This document shows, piece by piece, positions 60,301 to 64,000 of a stretch of 64,000 bases of DNA (position 1 is the first letter of the stretch; the number at the start of each line of letters is the position of its first letter). The notes beneath the pieces were generated by a model that was not told where the DNA came from, did no database searches, and saw nothing but the letters and a program-made list of their open reading frames with translations. Where the stretch lies: assembly GCA_021442155.1 (NCBI GenBank), contig CM038228.1:85142114-85206113 (forward strand). Direction: 5' to 3'. The position numbers were made by a program, and so were the translations under genes. This DNA comes from Cymbidium sinense. Taxonomy: Eukaryota; Streptophyta; Magnoliopsida; Asparagales; Orchidaceae.

Positions 60301-62973
60301 AGATGTTGAAGGTGATGGCATGGCTGACATGGCTTTTCGATGTATTCAGGAAATGGATATTGATAACAGGATGATGGTATGTATAAAAATTATAATACTG
60401 CACTTAAATCTTTGTTCACTAAGCGGACCACAAATTGGAGAAAATATTATATGCGGAGTCCACATGTAAAGCTACGTACAAACTCCAATCTAAATATGAC
60501 ACGTACAATATCGTGCGTGATTTTAAATGGCAAATTAAACTTATTTTGAATAATATTTACTATATAACATTGGTGTATTGTGAGTACAATGGAGTACACA
60601 GTTTGTTAGGATGATGTTTGGTGCATATTTAATTTATGATTTAGTTATTTAATTAAGAGTATACGGAGTACGCCAACTGTGTACTCTATTGTACTCACAG
60701 TATACTCATGTTGTACTGCATATAGGATGTTCTAAATACCTTTTAAAACCTTAGGAACAAAAAAAAATTTTTTTTGGAGTACTTTCACTCTAAAGTTCAT
60801 TACATGCGAAATCTGCATGTATCAGGACTCCGCACATAATATTTTCTCCAAAAATTGACCCATTGAGTTGCTTTATCTTATTAAAAATTTGGCAAACTGA
60901 AAGCATCTGAATGTGACTGGCTGGTGTTAGTAGCTTTCCTCCTATCCGGTTATGTATTTAGCCGGTTATCTTTCTTAATTTTAGCTGTCTAATTGCAGGG
61001 ATTTACAGATCTAAGAGCGCTCTTAAAGCACATACAATATATATCCATGTTATGGATGAAATAAATGGATCTGTAAAATGTGGACTCTGGATATTATTTG
61101 AGTAATGCAAATTTTTGTTATAGCTCTTTTAGATTTTTTGAAGATTTATATACATATCACATAATTCTTATGTATTTACATATCTAACAGTCGAAAGTAG
61201 AGATTTATTTGTTTAACACTTTCCTATGCTTGCAAAATTGTATTTTACTTTCAGAAAGAGAGTGATGATGATATTTTTGATGTAATATTATATATGTAAA
61301 AATCAAAATTTGAGCGTTAGATATGTAAATACATAAAAATTGTGGTATGTATATAAATCCCCCTGATTTTAATTTAGGGACCGACCATATATGAATTCTA
61401 GCTAATAACTGTCTAGTTTTTTTTTTTTTTTTCTCTGTTGAATGTGTCAGTATGTTGTGATGACTACCATGAGATGGCTCCTGAACCAGTAAATTTCTAT
61501 AACTAATATTCTTGCATGAATATTTTAGTACCACTCTATTATGCTTTAATTAAAAATCTCATTTTGATGAATTTCCTTGCGAGTTCTCCACATTTACAAT
61601 TTGCTTTATTTGTGCAGCTTTACCAGCATATTGTTCTCAGTGGTGGCAGTACAATGTATCCTGGATTGCCCAGCCGGTAAAATGTTACCCAAAACATAAT
61701 TTACTTATTTAATACTTTTCTGTATTTGTGCATTTCACTTTAAAAGTTCAACAAAAGAAGTAGCTATTTCCATGAATCTAATCTATATGACCTCTAAATC
61801 ACAATAGAGGCAACCTAACTTCTGTAATCCTACCAACAATAGCCACAAATCCAAAACATGTTCCTTTTTCATGATGATATTTGATTGCGCAATAATTTAT
61901 TCTGTGATTCTAACAGCTTGGAGAAAGAAATACTCGGCAGATATCTTGAAGCAGTGTTAAAGGGAAACAAAGATGGGCTGAAGGTGATGATTTGTTTTTT
62001 ATATCGTTCTAATCATAATAAATTTTATGACTTATGGTGCAGAATGTTAGCCAATAAAAGAGAAACATAAGACTAAGTTAAGTGTTACAGAGATGAGGAT
62101 GCTCAGGTGGATGAGTGGCTTTACCCTTAGAGATAGAATGCAAAATGAGTATGTTGGAAAAAAAAATTGGGTAGCTCATGGTAGATAAGATTAGGGAGTC
62201 GCCTTAGATGGTTTGGCCACATAAAGCGTCGGCCGTCCGATGACCGATTAGGAGAGTAGATGCATTAGATTTGCTTATGTTAAGAAAGGTAGAGGTAGAT
62301 CTAAAAGACACTTAAGATGTATAAAAAATGATCTTAGTATACTTGAATTAAATGAGAATTTGACAGATAATAGGACACAATGGAGACGAAGGATTCAGGT
62401 AGCGATCCCACCTAGTGGGATTAAGGCTTGTTGTTGTTGTTGTTGTAATCATAATAAATTTTGTTCATCCGCCATTCATTTATTCAATAAACCTATTCTT
62501 CATTCCTCTTCTGTAAATATATAAGAAAAATCAAATGTATAGTTGAGTTTGGAACTCATATTTGTTAAAACCATGGCTACATGGTATAAATTACAGCGCA
62601 GTCTCTCTCTCTCATTTCTTATACAAGTAAATGCATGCTACATTATCATAACAGAAGCTTAGGTTAAGAATCGAAGACCCGCCGCGAAGAAAACACATGG
62701 TGTACCTTGGTGGTGCAGTTCTTGCAGGAATCATGAAGGTATTTCTTCTTATTTTTCCTTCTCTTGTGACAAATTTCTCCGTCTGCTCTTCAGATAACTT
62801 CAACTTCTTAAGGATGCACCATCATCCCCTTTCTCAGAATTCAAAGTTTTAAGTTTAAATCTTCTTTGCTCTTTTCCTGTAAACTTCTTAAGGATGCACC
62901 AGAATTTTGGATTAACCGGCAGGACTACCTGGAAGAAGGGTTAGCTTGTCTCAGGAAATGTGGACAAGTGTGA
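46403..62973 (+). CDS. ARP2: Actin-related protein 2 (ARP2/3 complex subunit), 15 coding exons
   Basis: Coding exons are 46403-46444, 47291-47401, 47528-47662, 47843-47914, 48061-48139, 48389-48438, 54794-54897, 54988-55056, 55382-55445, 56038-56106, 60293-60376, 61618-61676, 61917-61983, 62655-62738 and 62893-62973. All introns are GT-AG and all phases agree; the total is 1170 nt, 389 aa, the usual plant ARP2 length. ARP2 has the actin fold and, with ARP3 and five other subunits, nucleates branched actin filaments; in plants it acts with the SCAR/WAVE complex in cell shaping. Visible signatures are DNGTG at residues 10-14 (first nucleotide-phosphate loop), [24 protein letters not shown] from 155 (second loop), [16 protein letters not shown] from 302 and [12 protein letters not shown] near the C-terminus. 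Introns 6 (6.4 kb) and 10 (4.2 kb) are swollen by LINEs and other elements. The last intron has a duplicated acceptor sequence (see 62802-62901). No residue expected to be invariant is missing. Confidence 0.97.
46832..47148. mobile_element. Candidate MITE in ARP2 intron 1
   Basis: The left end ATGGGGCAAGTAGGATTTAG and the right end ATGCTTAATAGCCCCCAT form rough terminal inverted repeats (ATGGGG/CCCCAT). Between them are repeated GATTTAGTAAATC / AGATTTACAAATCC-type palindromic words. No coding capacity. The pairing is imperfect and the TSD unclear. Confidence 0.4.
48248..48315. repeat. (AT)n and (GA)n microsatellites in ARP2 intron 5
   Basis: A TA run (about 48249-48271) and a GA run (about 48278-48314) are separated by a few bases. 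The compound repeat sits between the exon 5 donor and the exon 6 acceptor and is likely length-polymorphic. Confidence 0.92.
48859..49107. mobile_element. MITE-like element in ARP2 intron 6
   Basis: Terminal inverted repeats AGGGGTCGTTTGGGATCA (48859) and, inverted, AGGAGTTATTTGGGATCA (ending 49107) enclose about 250 bp of low-complexity TTTTTAAAAAT sequence with no coding capacity. No matching TSD was found. Confidence 0.65.
50584..51078 (+). mobile_element. Possible LTR fragment with TATA box
   Basis: The sequence starts TGTTGTACACCC and contains CCCTATAAAAGGCATGGA near 50952-50969, a TATA-box arrangement typical of LTR U3/R borders, followed by a G-rich stretch. It is interrupted on the right by the LINE tail at 51081. 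No second LTR or internal coding region was seen, so a solo LTR fragment is only a suggestion. Confidence 0.3.
51081..53995 (-). mobile_element. RTE-type LINE, minus strand, decayed
   Basis: A long (AAC)n tract at about 51083-51127 followed by AAGCCTTAATCCCACTAAGT marks the 3' end, read on the minus strand. Near the 5' end, an open stretch (53713-53423, minus) encodes the apurinic-type endonuclease region: [28 protein letters not shown] and DRIIALKI. The reverse-transcriptase region in between is broken by stops. The length (about 2.9 kb) is close to a full RTE element. It lies antisense within ARP2 intron 6. A GC-richer 5' leader (53780-53990) precedes the endonuclease. Confidence 0.75.
54002..54408 (+). 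mobile_element. RTE LINE 3' fragment, plus strand, head-to-head with the previous LINE
   Basis: It starts at TTAAATATTGGCCAGTAAAA and includes GAGATGAGGATGCTCTGGTG (about 54036), GACCGTTCGATGACCC and a (GTT)n tail at about 54392-54407. The same segment occurs at 62027-62445 with its own TSD. It is full of stops. It abuts the 5' end of the minus-strand LINE, with tails pointing outward on both sides. Confidence 0.72.
55069..55306. mobile_element. Fold-back (MITE-like) element filling most of ARP2 intron 8
   Basis: The best preserved copy of the family. Left arm: ATAATTCTTATGTATTTTCA then TATCTAACACCTAAACTTTA. Right arm, inverted: CAAACTTTGGGTGTCAGATA then GTAAATGCATAAGAATTGTG. It occupies about 238 of the 325 bases of the intron, starting 12 bases after the exon 8 donor and ending about 75 bases before the exon 9 acceptor. 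No coding capacity. Confidence 0.75.
56655..57130. mobile_element. hAT-like relic in ARP2 intron 10
   Basis: It starts AGGGGTGTAAACGAGCCGAG, close to the end sequence of the hAT at 13443. Several inverted words follow: TTCGATATATATATCGAACG, GTTCGTTTAGTTAACGAAC, and later TTCGTACCACTCGTTATA and TTTCGTTTAGTTAACAAA. A degenerate AAT-trinucleotide tract (about 56886-56990) lies in the middle. The right end and TSD are not clear. Confidence 0.5.
57160..58510 (+). mobile_element. RTE LINE reverse-transcriptase fragment, plus strand
   Basis: Decayed plus-strand coding sequence in RTE order. The pre-RT region near 57340-57600 includes RKAESIAK and [18 protein letters not shown] words. RT blocks follow: [13 protein letters not shown] at 57710, [20 protein letters not shown] at 57809, [17 protein letters not shown] at 57876 and IFVNLEK.C near 58065, then IIKYIYDGA near 58190. 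Numerous stops make it dead. It sits in sense orientation within ARP2 intron 10. Confidence 0.7.
58700..60010 (+). repeat. Retroelement-like debris and a 60-bp tandem duplication
   Basis: Two stretches resemble 3' ends of a LINE/SINE family with GAT-rich tails: GGACATTGGACAGCACTCAA (58921 on), and near 59950 CTTGACCCCAAATAATTGGA followed by AATGATGATGATGA. A direct duplication with 60-bp period shares AATATACATGCTAATAAATT and GTTGAAGCATTAGGAAGAAA (59622 and 59682). No coding sequence is supported. Confidence 0.45.
60435..60851. mobile_element. Fold-back element (MITE) in ARP2 intron 11
   Basis: 27-bp terminal inverted repeats: TTGGAGAAAATATTATATGC (60435) continuing GGAGTCC, and on the other side GGACTCCGCACATAATATTT ending TCTCCAA (60851), with one mismatch. 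The arms extend inward: GTGAGTACAATGGAGTACAC (about 60581) is inverted in GTGTACTCTATTGTACTCAC (about 60680). The 417-bp element is therefore almost one long hairpin. No coding capacity. Confidence 0.82.
61144..61364. mobile_element. Fold-back (MITE-like) element in ARP2 intron 11
   Basis: Left arm ATTTATATACATATCACATA then ATTCTTATGTATTTACATAT; right arm GTTAGATATGTAAATACATA then AAAATTGTGGTATGTATATA. It is the same family as the intron 8 copy, with a diverged centre. Confidence 0.68.
62027..62445 (+). mobile_element. RTE LINE 3' fragment with 17-bp TSD in ARP2 intron 13
   Basis: Flanked by TAATCATAATAAATTTT at 62010-62026 and 62446-62462. It contains GAGATGAGGATGCTCAGGTG, GGCCGTCCGATGACCGATTA, CACCTAGTGGGATTAAGGCT and a (GTT)n tail. 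It is about 80% similar to 54002-54408 and represents the last ~420 bp of the LINE. The perfect TSD suggests it is younger than that copy. It starts only about 43 bases after the exon 13 donor. Confidence 0.85.
62802..62901 (+). promoter_or_regulatory. Duplicated 3' splice-site sequence before the last ARP2 exon
   Basis: The 20-bp word AACTTCTTAAGGATGCACCA occurs twice, 80 bp apart (62802-62821 and 62882-62901). The second copy contains the acceptor AG (62891-62892) that gives the conserved C-terminus. The first copy offers an identical local acceptor context, with AG at 62811-62812. Its use would add 80 bases, shift the frame after DAP, and replace the last 26 residues with an unrelated tail that ends at a stop about 40 codons on. 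Confidence 0.7.
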
Positions 62974-63006
62974 CCATGGTTAAAGGATTAGTGCAATGTA
63001 TTTTTT

Positions 63007-63012
63007 AATAAA
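63007..63012 (+). promoter_or_regulatory. Candidate ARP2 polyadenylation signal
   Basis: AATAAA 33 bases after the ARP2 stop codon. Plant poly(A) signals are loose, so this is a plausible but unproved near-upstream element. Confidence 0.4.
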
Positions 63013-63327
63013 AATAGAAACAAAAATAGAAGGTTTCAGCTTGTGCTGAGAGGCTTCAGTTTGAGCAGGCAGCATTGCTGTAGAGGGAGGCTTTGCTATA
63101 TTTGAGAACAAAAGGACATTTTGCTGATGCTGTCATTGTTAAGTTGTAGAGTTTAGTTTTATGCAAAAAAATTTAATTTTTTTATTTGCTCTTTTTTATT
63201 CTTATTTATTTTTTATTTCTAAATTAGGACTCTCATAATTAAATCATACTGAAATCTATAGTGATAAAAACATGATAGTAATTCTTCATAATCAATTTTA
63301 CAAATAATAAGTAGCCGTTAATCAGTG

Positions 63328-64000
63328 AATCTATTTAAAATTTTGGGGTATTTGCATACATAACACACAATTCTTATTTATTAACATATCTAACATCCAA
63401 ACTTTAATAAAAAAATATCACTTTTCTTTATTAAAATTTAGGTATTAGATACGTAAAAAAATTAAGAATTGTGTGGTATGTATGTAAATCGCTCGTTTTT
63501 TTTGTTGCCGGAGTAATCATTACAATTCTTTATGATCTTAGGCTCAAAATTTAGAGACATTCTTGATTAAGGATATCACATACTTTGTATTGATTGCGAT
63601 TAAGATTGTTATTTATGATTTGGGGTTGGGGGATGCATTAATCTATTTAAAATTTTGGGGTATTTGCATACATAACACACAATTCTTATATATTAACATA
63701 TCTAACATCCAAACTTTAATAAAAAATATCACTTTTCTTAATTAAAATTTAGGTATTAGATACGTAAAATAATAAGAATTGTGTGGTATGTATGTAAATC
63801 GCTCGATTTTTTTGTTGCCGGTGTAATCATTACAATTCTTTATGATCTTAGGCTCAAAATTTAGAGACATTCTTGATTAAGGATATCACGTACTTTGTAT
63901 TGATTGCGATTAAGATTGTTATTTATGATTTGGGGTTGGGGGATGCATTAATCTATTTAAAATTTTGGGGCATTTGTATACATAACACACAATTCTTATA
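63328..64000. repeat. ~311-bp tandem repeat, more than two copies, open at the window end
   Basis: ATCTATTTAAAATTTTGGGG recurs at about 63329, 63641 and 63951, giving periods of 312 and 310 bases. The copies are nearly identical, with only a few differences. Each unit contains a compact fold-back family copy (CACACAATTCTTAT.. to ..GAATTGTGTGGTATGTATGT) plus unrelated sequence (TTGTTGCCGG.GTAATCATTA). The array continues beyond the window. Confidence 0.9.

Noticed and set aside
59960..60469. 169-codon open frame around ARP2 exon 11
   Set aside because: Only the part at 60293-60376 is real coding sequence; the rest is intron read through in frame.
1..64000. tRNA, rRNA or organelle-derived inserts
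   Set aside because: No A/B-box cloverleaf, conserved rRNA words or familiar plastid genes were noticed by eye; a tRNA scan was not possible.

Overview
This is nuclear DNA from a flowering plant, probably a monocot. Two genes have spliceosomal GT-AG introns. Their first exons and the 12.6 kb gene relic are GC-rich in an AT-rich, transposon-dense background, a contrast common in monocots. RTE-type LINEs with (GTT)n tails, hAT elements, Mutator-like elements (MULEs) and many small fold-back elements fill most of the rest. I cannot name the species. There are no bacterial genes, operons, CRISPR arrays or recognisable tRNA/rRNA genes.

Two host genes look intact. (1) On the minus strand, 41002 down to 28325, a four-exon gene for an OTU-domain cysteine protease (336 aa as modelled). 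Its last exon, with the catalytic His, is separated from the rest by an 8.7 kb intron that contains a whole 7.3 kb MULE with a LINE nested inside it. (2) On the plus strand, 46403-62973, the complete 15-coding-exon gene for actin-related protein 2 (ARP2, 389 aa), a subunit of the actin-nucleating ARP2/3 complex. Its long introns hold LINEs, a hAT relic and several small inverted-repeat elements.

One host gene is dead. The relic at 12623-15143 is a conserved plant protein with a C-terminal TPR-like region. It carries frameshifts, an 8-bp insertion and a 1.3 kb hAT element with a perfect 8-bp target-site duplication. A second, better preserved copy of its 3' end lies 10.7 kb downstream (25786-26084).

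Between these two gene pieces is the strangest region. Two long tandem arrays of a degenerate ~125-140 bp unit lie in opposite orientation (about 15500-18080 and 21585-25560). They flank a core with remnants of a mobile-domain-like protein and a Ulp1 (C48) protease. The right array also contains two copies of a FAR1-type DNA-binding-domain fragment. I read it as a degenerate MULE-like composite with subrepeat-built inverted arms, but I could not fix its ends.

Layout: 1-10 kb, two diverged direct copies of a long noncoding repeat; 10.4-12.5 kb, a fold-back element and a hAT with TSD; 12.6-15.1 kb, gene relic plus hAT; 15.1-25.8 kb, inverted-array composite; 25.8-26.1 kb, gene 3' fragment; 26.1-28.3 kb, AT-rich; 28.3-41.0 kb, OTU gene with MULE and LINE; 41.1-46.3 kb, AT-rich with a MULE transposase relic; 46.4-63.0 kb, ARP2; 63.3-64.0 kb, the start of a 311-bp tandem repeat that runs off the window.
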